A DNA stretch of 43,503 nucleotides, from NCBI GenBank assembly GCA_011523705.1, contig WTGC01000059.1, positions 1 to 43,503 of the forward strand, written 5' to 3'. Origin of the DNA: Chloroflexota bacterium (GTDB taxonomy: Bacteria; Chloroflexota; Anaerolineae; Aggregatilineales; Phototrophicaceae). Below the pieces are notes generated by a model, which did no database searches, was not told the origin of the DNA, and saw only the letters and a program-made list of their open reading frames with translations. The position numbers and the translations under genes were made by a program. This document shows, piece after piece, positions 1-9,160 of this stretch; within the stretch, counting starts at the first letter, position 1; each line of letters begins with the position of its first letter.

Positions 1-69
1 ATGTAAGCCCCTCCCTCTTTATGCGCCGCGTAGACACTGGCGTTCGGGGAGGGGTATGGGGTGGGGGAC
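1..69. repeat. Intergenic inverted-repeat element at window edge
   Basis: This stretch downstream of the sulfite reductase stop has CCCCTCCC near its start and GGGGAGGGG near position 47. The arms could form a stem around a core CGCGTAGACACTGG (27-40). The same core recurs at about 39436 and 41881 inside other intergenic repeats, so this is probably a dispersed element. It could also act as the 3' end of the sulfate operon transcript, but no clear T-tract is seen. Confidence 0.4.
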
Positions 70-2316
<2,247 letters not shown>

Positions 2317-2427
2317 GTCGGTTCCTTTCTTTAGACTAACCCCGTCCCCGCAACGTTGCTGAAGACAAGGCGCCAAATTATGCGGGCAGACCATCGCCGC
2401 AATTGCTTCATTTTCTAGTGTGCTCAC

Positions 2428-2455
2428 GGGCGACCCAATGGGTCGCCCCTACAAC
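2428..2455. repeat. Dispersed GGGCGA palindrome ending CTACAAC
   Basis: GGGCGACCC and GGGTCGCCC are inverted arms around a 2-nt loop, followed by CTACAAC. It lies in the 194-nt gap between the methyltransferase gene and the sulfite reductase gene, inside one operon. It could form a stem-loop in the mRNA. It has no T-run, so it is not a normal intrinsic terminator. Confidence 0.75.
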
Positions 2456-2510
2456 TTTCGCCATTAAAGTTGCTTTGGATTGCTCTCCTGCCGTTTTTGC
2501 CTGTGAACAG

Positions 2511-3347
2511 TTAGACCAAATCTTTCTCCAGCAATCGCGAGTGGGTGCGGGGGAGTTGGAATTCGTCAAGATCTGTTGACTCAGTTAAGTTCCTAAATCT
2601 TTCATACCAGGCGACGCCCGCTCCCCGCAGGCGCACGACATCGCCAACCACCGTGATCGCCGGCGGCTGAATGTCACGTGCCCGCGCGATGCCCGCGATT
2701 GTGTCGAGCGTGCCGATAAATGTGCGCTGATGCGGCGTCGCGCCCCATTCGATGACGGCCGCCGGAATCTCGCCGTCCATGCCATGGCTTTGCAACTGGC
2801 GCGTAATCTCGGACAGCCGGCTGACGCCCATCATGATGACGATTGTACCGCCAATTTGCGCGAGCGCGGCGTAGTTGATGCTGCTCTCGGGTTTCGTCGG
2901 GTCTTCATGCCCGGTAATCACCGTGAAAGAGCTGCTGACATGGCGGTGCGTCAAGGGAATGCCGGCGTAAGCGGGAACCGCATTGACGCTCGAAACGCCG
3001 GGTACAATCTCAAAGGGGATGCCATTTTGGCGGCAAGCCAGCGCTTCTTCGCCGCCGCGCCCAAAGACGAGCGGGTCGCCCCCTTTGAGCCGCACGACAT
3101 CGTAGCCCTTTAGCGCGCGGTCCAGCAAGATGGAGTTGATCTCATCCTGCGCCAGCCGGTGACGGGTGGGCTGCTTGCCCGCGTCAATCAGTTCGGCTTC
3201 GGGGCGCGTCTCTTCAAGCAATTCGAAAGGTATCAGCCGATCGTAGACGACGACATCCGCGCGCCGCAAAAGGCGCAGCCCCTTGACGGTGATCAAGTCG
3301 CTATCGCCGGGACCGGCGCCGACCAGGTAGACCACTCCGCTGCTCAT
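2511..3347 (-). CDS. cobA: Uroporphyrinogen-III C-methyltransferase (SUMT)
   Basis: SUMT transfers two methyl groups from SAM to uroporphyrinogen III to give precorrin-2, the first step toward siroheme. The N-terminal VYLVGAGPGDSDLIT is the SAM-binding loop typical of the family. It is followed by VVVYDRLI and by VRLKGGDPLVFGRGGEE, the second signature, and then by VPGVSSVNAVPAYAGIPLTHR. The length of 278 aa is usual for a stand-alone SUMT. The start at 3347 is set by an ATGA overlap with the stop of the upstream chelatase gene (TGA 3346-3344) and by an upstream GGAG. There is no uroporphyrinogen synthase fusion. Confidence 0.95.
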   Translation of the reverse strand: MSSGVVYLVGAGPGDSDLITVKGLRLLRRADVVVYDRLIPFELLEETRPEAELIDAGKQPTRHRLAQDEINSILLDRALKGYDVVRLKGGDPLVFGRGGEEALACRQNGIPFEIVPGVSSVNAVPAYAGIPLTHRHVSSSFTVITGHEDPTKPESSINYAALAQIGGTIVIMMGVSRLSEITRQLQSHGMDGEIPAAVIEWGATPHQRTFIGTLDTIAGIARARDIQPPAITVVGDVVRLRGAGVAWYERFRNLTESTDLDEFQLPRTHSRLLEKDLV

Positions 3348-4678
3348 GACGCGCCGTTCTCCAATTGTCTGGCGGTCGATAGCCAAAGATTACAGGCGGA
3401 TCGACAGGGCAAGGTTGCGCGATCATTGCCGCTGGTGGACCACCAGGCTGGCTCCCGCACACAGTTTCCGCAGATCTTGTGCAAAGTCATTTTAATCACT
3501 TTTTGCGGCAGGCGGTGGATATCTTTGAACATGCCGCTCTGCCGCCGCCCGATATCCTCCAAAGATTCACTCTTCAGCGCGCCGCGCCTATTGGCCGCCC
3601 AATCGGCGATCAGACCGGGATAAACTGTTTCGATCACCGCATGCGCGTCTTGGGCATCGTCCAGGTCAACGCGCCAGCCAGCCGGCAAATCCGCGCTGGT
3701 CGCCAAGGGACGGAAGGGACGCTCGCGCAGGAATGCCCGCAGCTCCGCCGGCGACGAGAGTGCGCTGCCGTCCGCTTCGTTATCACGATACCAGGCGCGA
3801 TCCTTGTTCACCATCACCTGGCCGAACTGTAGAATTTTCTCCGATTCCAGCGCTTGAAGCAAGGCGCGTCTGCCGGCGCGGGGAAAATGGCGCCAATTGC
3901 CCGCGTTGGACTTTCGCCGGAAGGGCAGGCCGGTCTCGCGCGCCAGGTCAAGTATCATTTCGCAGATGGACTCGTCCGTGCCGACCGGCTCGCAGTAGTA
4001 AACCGAGCGATCTCTGACCCGATTGACCGCATTCAAGTCCGCGATGCCAAGCGAGCGGGGAATATCGTGGCGCACGTGCGAGCCGTCAGCCACGAAGTAG
4101 GGCAGCGCGATGATATGAGGAGCGCTTGTGCGCTCGTATAGGCTGGGAATGTCTGGCTCATCATCGAGATAGACATCGACCGCTTCGCCGAGCCAATGCA
4201 ACTCGCGGATACGCTTTGCCTGATGCCGCGCCGTGTCCCGGCTTTGGCGGTTGCGGCTGGTGCCATGACCGATGATGGCGGCGGCGGTTTGTTCCGGCGC
4301 TAATTCGTATTGATCTATGATTGCTTGCAGTTGCCGTTCCACTATTGACCCAAGGTGAGGATGTTCCCCTAGCGGGCGCGTCAGCTGTATCCGCTTGCCA
4401 TCGCGAACCGTCGTATTGCCCGCCAAGCCCAGCTCGGTCGGGATCACGTCGCTGGTGAAGTAGCCGCGAGCGGTGAAGACCGGCACGATGACGACATCGT
4501 TTGCTTCGACCGTGTCCAGCACCTGCGAGAAGGCCGGCGCTTCCTTCCAGAAGCAGGCGGTAATCTCGTCGGCGACGCCCCAGTGGCGCAAACGGTCGAC
4601 AGCGCTCCAGACGATGCCGGCTGTATTGGCGCTGACGTGGGAGCCGTGCCCGGGCAGGATTAAAGCAGTTCCGCTCAC
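3344..4678 (-). CDS. CbiX-type sirohydrochlorin chelatase with DR2241-like [4Fe-4S] tail
   Basis: Two CbiX-like halves each carry a GHG motif (residues 10-12 and 137-139), whose histidine is expected to bind the metal and the tetrapyrrole. In this operon the likely job is iron insertion into sirohydrochlorin. After about residue 240 there is a second region resembling the DR2241 family. It ends with C403-x2-C406 and C425-x3-C429, an apparent iron-sulfur cluster site. The 444-aa length fits that fused form and not the short 120-250 aa CbiX. The start is GTG at 4678, overlapping the TGA of the upstream gene, and the 3' end overlaps the SUMT start. Iron rather than cobalt as substrate is inferred from context. 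Confidence 0.85.
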   Translation of the reverse strand: MSGTALILPGHGSHVSANTAGIVWSAVDRLRHWGVADEITACFWKEAPAFSQVLDTVEANDVVIVPVFTARGYFTSDVIPTELGLAGNTTVRDGKRIQLTRPLGEHPHLGSIVERQLQAIIDQYELAPEQTAAAIIGHGTSRNRQSRDTARHQAKRIRELHWLGEAVDVYLDDEPDIPSLYERTSAPHIIALPYFVADGSHVRHDIPRSLGIADLNAVNRVRDRSVYYCEPVGTDESICEMILDLARETGLPFRRKSNAGNWRHFPRAGRRALLQALESEKILQFGQVMVNKDRAWYRDNEADGSALSSPAELRAFLRERPFRPLATSADLPAGWRVDLDDAQDAHAVIETVYPGLIADWAANRRGALKSESLEDIGRRQSGMFKDIHRLPQKVIKMTLHKICGNCVREPAWWSTSGNDRATLPCRSACNLWLSTARQLENGAS

Positions 4679-5328
4679 TGCGTAATTCCCGTCTCCACGA
4701 TTTGCTGAAAAACAGACCGCGCTTGAACCGGCTTGCCGTCGCGCAGGAGCGCGAGCACATCCGAATCCAGGATATCTTGGTAAAGCGCCTGGCGGGTCGG
4801 CTGCGAGCCGTTTACTCCTCGCGCGTCTTCACGATACGTTCCTAGCCAATCGGCCAGAATGGCGTATTCTTCGCCGATGTCCTCCGCCAGCTTGGCTTTG
4901 AGCGCTCGCAGCAGCGCCGGCGATTTGCCGCCCGTGCTCAGCGCGATCGTGAGCGGCGGCTTGTCAATCTGCGCCATGTTGCTGAAGTCGCTGTCCATGC
5001 TGCTGCCGTTCGCCACGTTGCATAGGGCGCGGATGCGATGCGCGTCTTGGGCAACCGTCTGGTTGACGCGCTCGTCATCGGTGGCGGCGATGACCAGGAT
5101 GGGCATATAGTCGTTGAACATGTCGCGCTGATATTTGGACTTGATCCAAACGATCTCGCTCCGGTCCAGGATATCGCGCATGGCTGGCGCAATCTCCGGG
5201 CTGATCAAGAAGACGCGCGCGCCCGCGCCCAGCAGACGCTCGACTTTGCGCGCCGCGACCCGCCCGCCACCCACAACAGCGACCGGCTTGTCTCGCAAGT
5301 GCAGCATGATGGGGTAGCCGCTCATCAT
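4675..5328 (-). CDS. Precorrin-2 dehydrogenase (Met8/SirC-type, CysG N-terminal domain)
   Basis: This protein oxidises precorrin-2 to sirohydrochlorin with NAD. It opens with MLHLRDKPVAVVGGGRVAARK, where GGGRVA (residues 20-25) is the NAD-binding turn, and has the family segment IALSTGGKSPALLRALK. It begins one base after the cysH stop (TAG 5332-5330), at ATG 5328 or the adjacent ATG 5325. The reading frame is open further upstream, but that part only shadows cysH. The aspartate expected after NVV (CysG D104, Met8 D141) is replaced by NVANGSSMDSDF (N107), with nearby aspartates at 112 and 114. Because CbiX is separately encoded, this protein may need only the dehydrogenase step. Confidence 0.88.
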   Translation of the reverse strand: MMSGYPIMLHLRDKPVAVVGGGRVAARKVERLLGAGARVFLISPEIAPAMRDILDRSEIVWIKSKYQRDMFNDYMPILVIAATDDERVNQTVAQDAHRIRALCNVANGSSMDSDFSNMAQIDKPPLTIALSTGGKSPALLRALKAKLAEDIGEEYAILADWLGTYREDARGVNGSQPTRQALYQDILDSDVLALLRDGKPVQARSVFQQIVETGITQ

Positions 5329-5329
5329 G

Positions 5330-6049
5330 CTATGCCTCGACGGCGTGTTCCGCGACCGCCGGCAGCGGCAAGTGAATGCCGCATTCGATTTTGCCCTGGT
5401 TCGCCCAGCGTCCACTGCGGCGATGGTCGTCTTCGCCCGCGGCTTTGGTGCAAGTCCAGCAGCCGATGCTGGGATAGCCAATATCGTGCAGGCGGTTGTA
5501 GGGCAAGTCGTGCTCATGGATGTATTGCCAGACAGTTTCTTCGGTCCAGTTGGCGAAGGGCGCGATTTTGATCGAGCGGTTGCGCGCGTCGCGGCTGATG
5601 ATGGGCGTAGCTGCGCGGCTGGGCGATTGATCGCGGCGCAATCCGGTGACCCAGGCCTCAAAACCGACGAGGGCATCGCGCAAGGGAATGGTCTTGCGAA
5701 TGTGGCAGCAGCGGTCGGGGTTGCGCTCCCATAAGCGATCGCCATAATCGCGGGCTTGCTGGGCCGGTGTCTGACGTGGCTTGACGCGCCGAAGGTCAAG
5801 ATTGAAGCGCGCTTCCAGCGCATCCATCAGGTCTTGCGTCTCGGGGAAGAGCAAGCCCGTATCCAGTGTCAGCACGGGAGTACGCGGCGCGATGCGCTGC
5901 ATCATGTGCAGGGTCGCGATGCCGGTCACCTGAAAGCTGGTTACGATGGCGAGTTTGTCGCCGAACCTAAGGCTCGCCCAGGTCAGGATTTCAAATGGGC
6001 TGGCTGTTTCAAATTGCTCGGCGTAAGTCTGAATCTGTGCGTTTAACAT
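5330..6049 (-). CDS. cysH: Adenylyl-sulfate (APS) reductase, [4Fe-4S] type
   Basis: This is a thioredoxin-dependent reductase that converts APS to sulfite and AMP. The adenylyl-sulfate reductase fold is seen in VTSFQVTGIATLHMM and LDTGLLFPET. It has the paired cysteines C114-C115 and C197-x2-C200 that hold the [4Fe-4S] cluster, marking the APS-preferring branch. The C-terminal ECGIH carries the catalytic cysteine C223. At 239 aa it has the usual length. ATG 6049 is preceded by GGAGAAGAC, a good ribosome site. It is the first enzyme gene of the sulfate operon and lies directly behind the second of two cysteine-codon leader/terminator modules, so it should be induced when cysteine is short. No sulfate adenylyltransferase is in the window. 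Confidence 0.93.
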   Translation of the reverse strand: MLNAQIQTYAEQFETASPFEILTWASLRFGDKLAIVTSFQVTGIATLHMMQRIAPRTPVLTLDTGLLFPETQDLMDALEARFNLDLRRVKPRQTPAQQARDYGDRLWERNPDRCCHIRKTIPLRDALVGFEAWVTGLRRDQSPSRAATPIISRDARNRSIKIAPFANWTEETVWQYIHEHDLPYNRLHDIGYPSIGCWTCTKAAGEDDHRRSGRWANQGKIECGIHLPLPAVAEHAVEA

Positions 6050-6083
6050 GTCTTCTCCGCTATTTAGGGAATTGCCGCATGAA

Positions 6084-6114
6084 GCAAAAAGCGCCTCGGA
6101 TTATCCGAAGCGCT
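6084..6114 (-). terminator. Intrinsic terminator 2 of the cys leader
   Basis: On the minus strand AGCGCTTCGG pairs with CCGAGGCGCT around an ATAAT loop, and the stem is followed by TTTTTGC. It lies 17 nt after the stop codon of leader peptide 2 and about 35 nt before the cysH start. That is the position expected of an attenuator and not of a gene-end terminator. Confidence 0.85.
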
Positions 6115-6169
6115 CCAATGTTCCTGAACGTTCACCGGCAACATCGCTGCGCCAGCCACGGATAATCCG
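6097..6169 (-). promoter_or_regulatory. Candidate antiterminator pairing, module 2
   Basis: The leader-peptide segment CGGATTATCCG (6169-6159) is the exact reverse complement of CGGATAATCCG (6107-6097), which forms the upper stem and loop of terminator 2. Pairing them gives 11 uninterrupted base pairs and destroys the terminator. The first segment starts 17 nt beyond the last codon of the CCPGCCC run, so it would stay exposed under a ribosome stalled there. Each segment is also nearly self-complementary, so the match may partly reflect that symmetry. Function is inferred. Confidence 0.6.
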
Positions 6170-6227
6170 GCCGAATCGGCACGGTACAACAACAGCCCGG
6201 ACAACAGCGCATCATTATTGCGGTCAT
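6132..6227 (-). CDS. Cysteine-rich leader peptide 2
   Basis: This short frame encodes 31 residues beginning MTAIMMRCCPGCCCT and ending CCR, with seven cysteines at positions 8, 9, 12, 13, 14, 29 and 30. A strong ribosome site GAGGAG stands 5 nt before the ATG. The frame ends at TGA (6134-6132), just before terminator 2. A run of codons for the end product in a translated leader before an intrinsic terminator is the classic form of ribosome-mediated attenuation. The peptide probably has no function of its own. It shares the CC-P-CCC pattern and a stop-proximal cysteine with leader peptide 1. Confidence 0.85.
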   Translation of the reverse strand: MTAIMMRCCPGCCCTVPIRPDYPWLAQRCCR

Positions 6228-6250
6228 TCTTGCTCCTCTTCAGAGCGTCC

Positions 6251-6280
6251 AAACAAAAAGCCCCGTGTCGTCACGGGGCC
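6251..6280 (-). terminator. Intrinsic terminator 1 of the cys leader
   Basis: On the minus strand GGCCCCGTG and CACGGGGC form a strong GC-rich stem around a 4-nt loop, ACGA, followed by TTTTTGTTT. It lies 33 nt after the stop of leader peptide 1 and about 25 nt before the ATG of leader peptide 2. Transcripts from the upstream promoter must pass it before reaching the second module. Confidence 0.9.
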
Positions 6281-6336
6281 TCTGGATTCTGCTTTCTGCG
6301 CGTCAATCGCGATCTAGCAAAGCGCCACCGCACGAC
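6267..6336 (-). promoter_or_regulatory. Candidate antiterminator pairing, module 1
   Basis: The leader-1 segment GTCGTGCGGTGGC (6336-6324) can pair with GCCCCGTGACGAC (6279-6267), the 5' arm and loop of terminator 1. The pairing has about 12 base pairs with two single-base bulges. Its place between the cysteine run and the stop-proximal cysteine codon mirrors module 2. The fit is imperfect and is an inference from hand alignment. Confidence 0.4.
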
Positions 6337-6388
6337 TCTCGGTCGAACCTTTCCGACAACAACAGGGGCAACAGCAAATGCGGATCAC
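6314..6388 (-). CDS. Cysteine-rich leader peptide 1
   Basis: This is a 24-codon frame with a GTG start, reading VIRICCCPCCCRKG and ending in a cysteine before TAG (6316-6314). Seven cysteines lie at positions 5, 6, 7, 9, 10, 11 and 24. AGGA lies 8 nt upstream of the start, and the predicted transcription start is about 30 nt upstream. It precedes terminator 1 and has the same layout as leader peptide 2. Each codon was read directly off the reverse complement. GTG is the only start candidate near the AGGA. Confidence 0.8.
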   Translation of the reverse strand: MIRICCCPCCCRKGSTESRAVALC

Positions 6389-6424
6389 TTATGAAATCCT
6401 GCTAAGTTCCTGACGCTGCACGCG

Positions 6425-6453
6425 AGTCTAGCCCAAGAACTAACACTTGTCAA
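6425..6453 (-). promoter_or_regulatory. Housekeeping-sigma promoter of the sulfate operon
   Basis: TTGACA (6453-6448) and TAGACT (6430-6425) are separated by 17 nt on the minus strand, close to the sigma-70 consensus. Transcription should begin near 6418. The 370 nt from there to cysH carry the two attenuator modules. The SDR gene upstream ends at 6504, so this promoter sits in the short gap behind it. Confidence 0.8.
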
Positions 6454-6503
6454 GTAATTTCTGGTAAGTCGCCACAATTGACCCTTTTCAGGCGCCGAAG
6501 GGC

Positions 6504-7271
6504 TCAGCTGCTGCCCATTCTCAGCGCGCCATCGAGGCGAATCGTCTCGCCGTTGAGCATTTCATTCTCGACGATTTGCTGCGCCAGTTGAGCGAATTCG
6601 GCTGGCTCGCCCAACCGTTGGGGGAAGGGCATCTGGGCGCCGAGGGACGCGCGGACGTCTTCTGGCAGGTTGCCGAGCAAGGGCGTATCAAAGATGCCCG
6701 GCGCGATGGTGCAGACGCGAATCCCGTAGCGAGCCAGATCGCGGGCTATCGGGAGGGTCATGCCGACGATGCCGCCCTTGGAGGCGGCGTAGGCTGCTTG
6801 TCCGATTTGCCCTTCAAAAGCGGCGACCGAAGCGGTATTGACGATGACGCCGCGCTCGCCGGAAGGCAGAGGCGTGGTCTCCGCCATGACCGCGCTCGCC
6901 AGCCGGATGACATTAAAAGTACCGATCAGGTTGATGCGGATGACCGTCGCAAATGCCTCCAGGGGATGCGGCCCGCGGCTGCTGGTCGTGCGCAGGGCGA
7001 TGCCGACGCCGGCGCAATTGATGAGGACGTTGAGCGCGCCAAACTCGGCGATGGCGTATTCCAGCGCCGCTTGAACGGCGGCCTCGCTAGTGACGTCGGC
7101 CTGAAAGAAGCGCGCCCGCTCGCCCAATTCGGCGCAGAGAGCTTGGCTCTTGTCTTCATCGCGATCGAGGACGAGCACACGCGCGCCGCCGTCAACGAAG
7201 CGCATTGCCGTGCCCGCGCCCAGCCCGGACGCGCCGCCGGTGATGAGCGCGACGACATCTTGCATCTGCAT
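6504..7271 (-). CDS. SDR-family dehydrogenase, 3-hydroxyacyl-CoA dehydrogenase type II-like
   Basis: This is a classical short-chain dehydrogenase of 255 aa. TGGASGLG near the start binds NAD(H), NCAG is the conserved structural motif, and NTASVAA with YAASKGG gives the catalytic Ser, Tyr and Lys. The insert [27 protein letters not shown] and the ending [14 protein letters not shown] resemble the HSD10 / 3-hydroxy-2-methylbutyryl-CoA dehydrogenase group, which acts in fatty-acid or isoleucine breakdown. The start is ATG 7271 with AAGG upstream; ATG 7265 is an alternative. No partner enzymes lie beside it, so the substrate is not settled. Confidence 0.85.
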   Translation of the reverse strand: MQMQDVVALITGGASGLGAGTAMRFVDGGARVLVLDRDEDKSQALCAELGERARFFQADVTSEAAVQAALEYAIAEFGALNVLINCAGVGIALRTTSSRGPHPLEAFATVIRINLIGTFNVIRLASAVMAETTPLPSGERGVIVNTASVAAFEGQIGQAAYAASKGGIVGMTLPIARDLARYGIRVCTIAPGIFDTPLLGNLPEDVRASLGAQMPFPQRLGEPAEFAQLAQQIVENEMLNGETIRLDGALRMGSS

Positions 7272-7347
7272 TCGTACGCCTTATCTCAAAAGATCCAAGC
7301 TAGAAATGCTACGTTCATGCGATGGATCTCATATCATTATCGTAAAT

Positions 7348-7422
7348 TGTAGGGGCGACACTGTGTGTCGCCCAAGAATTCTCTCTTTACATGTGCGGGC
7401 GATTCACAGAATCGCCCCTACA
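7348..7422. repeat. Inverted pair of dispersed GGGCGA palindromes
   Basis: Two copies face opposite ways. TGTAGGGGCGACA...TGTCGCCC spans 7348-7373, and GGGCGATTC...GAATCGCCCCTACA spans 7397-7422. The CTACA ends point outward. The pair fills the 217-nt gap between rho and the SDR gene. The loop halves (ACTGT/TCACA) differ while the GGGCGA arms are kept. Confidence 0.75.
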
Positions 7423-7488
7423 GCGCTCCACTTGCTGGCGCATCGTTGGCGCAAAACGCTGACGGAGAGTGAAAGCCGCGATTCGACG

Positions 7489-8757
7489 CTAGCGACCGTT
7501 GCTTCCATGCAGACTGTTGAGGAATTCCTCGTTGGTGTCGTAGAGTCGGAAGTTGTGCAGCAGTTGCTCAGTCGCGCCGACGATGCCTTCGGGCTGTTCC
7601 GCCAGGTGCGACCACATACGGCGCATCGTATAGACGCGCTGCAAAACATCGGGACCGAGCAGCAATTCCTCGCGCCGGGTCGAAGACTGCTCGATATCAA
7701 AGGCGGGGAAGATTCGCCGTTCCTGCAGTTTGCGGCTGAGGTGCAGCTCCATATTGCCCGTGCCTTTGAACTCCTCGTAAATCACATCGTCCATCTTGCT
7801 GCCGGTATTCACCAGGCAGGTGGCGACGATGGTGAGGCTGCCGCCTTCTTCGACATTGCGGGCGGCGCCAAAGAGCCGCTTCGGCGGGTGAATGGCTGAG
7901 GGATCAAGACCGCCGGACAGTGTGCGACCGCTGGTCGGCACGACGAGATTGTAAGCCCGCGCCAGACGGGTGACACTATCCAGCATCATCACGACATGAC
8001 GCTTGACTTCGACCAGGCGCTTGGCGCGCTCCAGCGCCATTTCGGCGACGCGCACGTGATGATGGACCGGGTCGTCGAATGTCGAGGCGATTACCTCGGC
8101 GTCGACCGAGCGGTCCATATCGGTGACTTCTTCCGGGCGCTCGCCGATGAGCGCCATCATCAGGTGCACCTCGGGATAATTGGTGCTAATGGCGTTGGCG
8201 ACATCTTTGAGCACGGTAGTCTTGCCCGCTTTCGGTGGCGAGACGATCAAGCCGCGCTGGCCGAAGCCGATCGGCGCGATGAGATTGAGCATGCGCGTGG
8301 ACATGATGCGCGGTAACGTCTCGAGATTGAAGCGGACTTCGGGGAATATGGGCGTGAGCCGCTCGAAATTGGGACGCTGTTTGACTTCATGCGGATTCAG
8401 CCCATTGACCGAGTCCACGCGGAGCAGCCCGTAATAGCGTTCGGTGTCCTTTGGCGGGCGCACTTGCCCGATGACCATGTCGCCGGTGCGCAAGCCAAAC
8501 TTCTTGATTTGCGTCTGGCTGACGTAGATGTCGTTCTTGCCCGGGAGATAACCTTCGGCGCGCAGGAATCCGATGCCGTCGTCAACGACTTCCAAGATGC
8601 CGCCGCGCAGCTGGTGCCCGCGTCGTTCTGCGTCTTGACGGAGCAGACCGATGATCAGGTCTTGCTTCTTTAGCCGGCTGAAGCGGGGCAAATGATGGTT
8701 GCGCGCCATTGTGCGCAATTCGGGCAGCGTTTTTGATTCAAGGTTCGCGATATTCAT
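7489..8757 (-). CDS. rho: Transcription termination factor Rho
   Basis: Rho is a hexameric RNA-dependent ATPase that ends transcription at non-intrinsic sites. At 422 aa it has the usual length with no large insert. The N-terminal Rho-N helix bundle ([17 protein letters not shown]) is followed by the RNA-binding cold-shock-like domain ([18 protein letters not shown]). The P-loop is PPKAGKT at 174-180, followed by [10 protein letters not shown] and the [12 protein letters not shown] and SGRTLSGG segments. The start is ATG 8757 with AGGAAG close upstream. The gene has its own promoter at 8962-8990 and about 200 nt of leader, so autoregulation as in other bacteria is possible but not shown. Confidence 0.98.
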   Translation of the reverse strand: MNIANLESKTLPELRTMARNHHLPRFSRLKKQDLIIGLLRQDAERRGHQLRGGILEVVDDGIGFLRAEGYLPGKNDIYVSQTQIKKFGLRTGDMVIGQVRPPKDTERYYGLLRVDSVNGLNPHEVKQRPNFERLTPIFPEVRFNLETLPRIMSTRMLNLIAPIGFGQRGLIVSPPKAGKTTVLKDVANAISTNYPEVHLMMALIGERPEEVTDMDRSVDAEVIASTFDDPVHHHVRVAEMALERAKRLVEVKRHVVMMLDSVTRLARAYNLVVPTSGRTLSGGLDPSAIHPPKRLFGAARNVEEGGSLTIVATCLVNTGSKMDDVIYEEFKGTGNMELHLSRKLQERRIFPAFDIEQSSTRREELLLGPDVLQRVYTMRRMWSHLAEQPEGIVGATEQLLHNFRLYDTNEEFLNSLHGSNGR

Positions 8758-8955
8758 TCCGTTCTTCCTGGAACACTTGGCCGCGGCGAGGCAGGTAGGT
8801 TGGATGCCGCAAGTCGATCTGGTTTCCTGGTAAACAATCGGAGGGAAACGCTCCGCTCATAGCTTACATGGCCGGTTATGCGACATGCCAAGCGAGGTCG
8901 CTGACAATGCGCGCAAATAATAGTTTCAGGCAAGCTAGTGGAAATTTTGTGTGCA
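8758..8955 (-). promoter_or_regulatory. Long untranslated leader of rho
   Basis: About 200 nt lie between the predicted rho start site and its ATG. I see no recognised riboswitch, strong terminator or conserved peptide in it. An open frame across this stretch (9005-8754) has no family likeness and is not called. A long leader is consistent with Rho autogenous control. Confidence 0.4.
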
Positions 8956-8961
8956 AAACAC

Positions 8962-8990
8962 ACTATAACATACAAATAAAAAGGCGTCAA
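8962..8990 (-). promoter_or_regulatory. Promoter of rho
   Basis: TTGACG (8990-8985) and TATAGT (8967-8962) are 17 nt apart on the minus strand, a strong sigma-70-type match. The surrounding sequence is distinctly AT-rich. Transcription would start near 8955. Confidence 0.75.
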
Positions 8991-9111
8991 ATGCAAGTAT
9001 GGCAAATGTTTGCGGAATTTGACCTTTGCACGCGTTATCGCGACCGGTCACACAATCCTAATTGAAGTTTATCGATTTCTTCTAGCTGTAAACGCGGTCG
9101 CCAAGCGGAAA

Positions 9112-9129
9112 CCCCGCCATATAACGGGG
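9112..9129 (-). terminator. Terminator behind the sugar-binding protein gene
   Basis: On the minus strand CCCCG and CGGGG form a short stem around TTATATGG, followed by TTTCC, about 30 nt past the stop codon. The T-run is short, so strength is uncertain. It separates the ABC importer operon from the rho promoter. Confidence 0.55.
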
Positions 9130-9160
9130 CTTCCATATTGCGGCGAAACTACGAAAGTGG

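Noticed and set aside
2317..2427. A third cysteine leader or longer N-terminus for the sulfite reductase
   Set aside because: The upstream frame contains three cysteine codons but they are scattered, it is in frame with the enzyme, and no terminator follows. The good ribosome site at ATG 2316 explains the start.
6064..6252. A 62-codon open frame across the cys leader
   Set aside because: It is in a different frame from leader peptide 2 and runs through the second terminator. The cysteine-rich frame with GAGGAG fits the regulatory layout far better.
6050..6420. SAM riboswitch or T-box before cysH
   Set aside because: The leader contains two translated cysteine-rich frames with terminators. 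I could not find the T-box TGGN sequence with the AGGGTGG-like element, nor a SAM-I kink-turn core. A covariance-model scan would settle this.
8754..9005. An 83-codon frame upstream of rho
   Set aside because: It has no family likeness or ribosome site and covers the rho promoter and leader, so it is probably chance.
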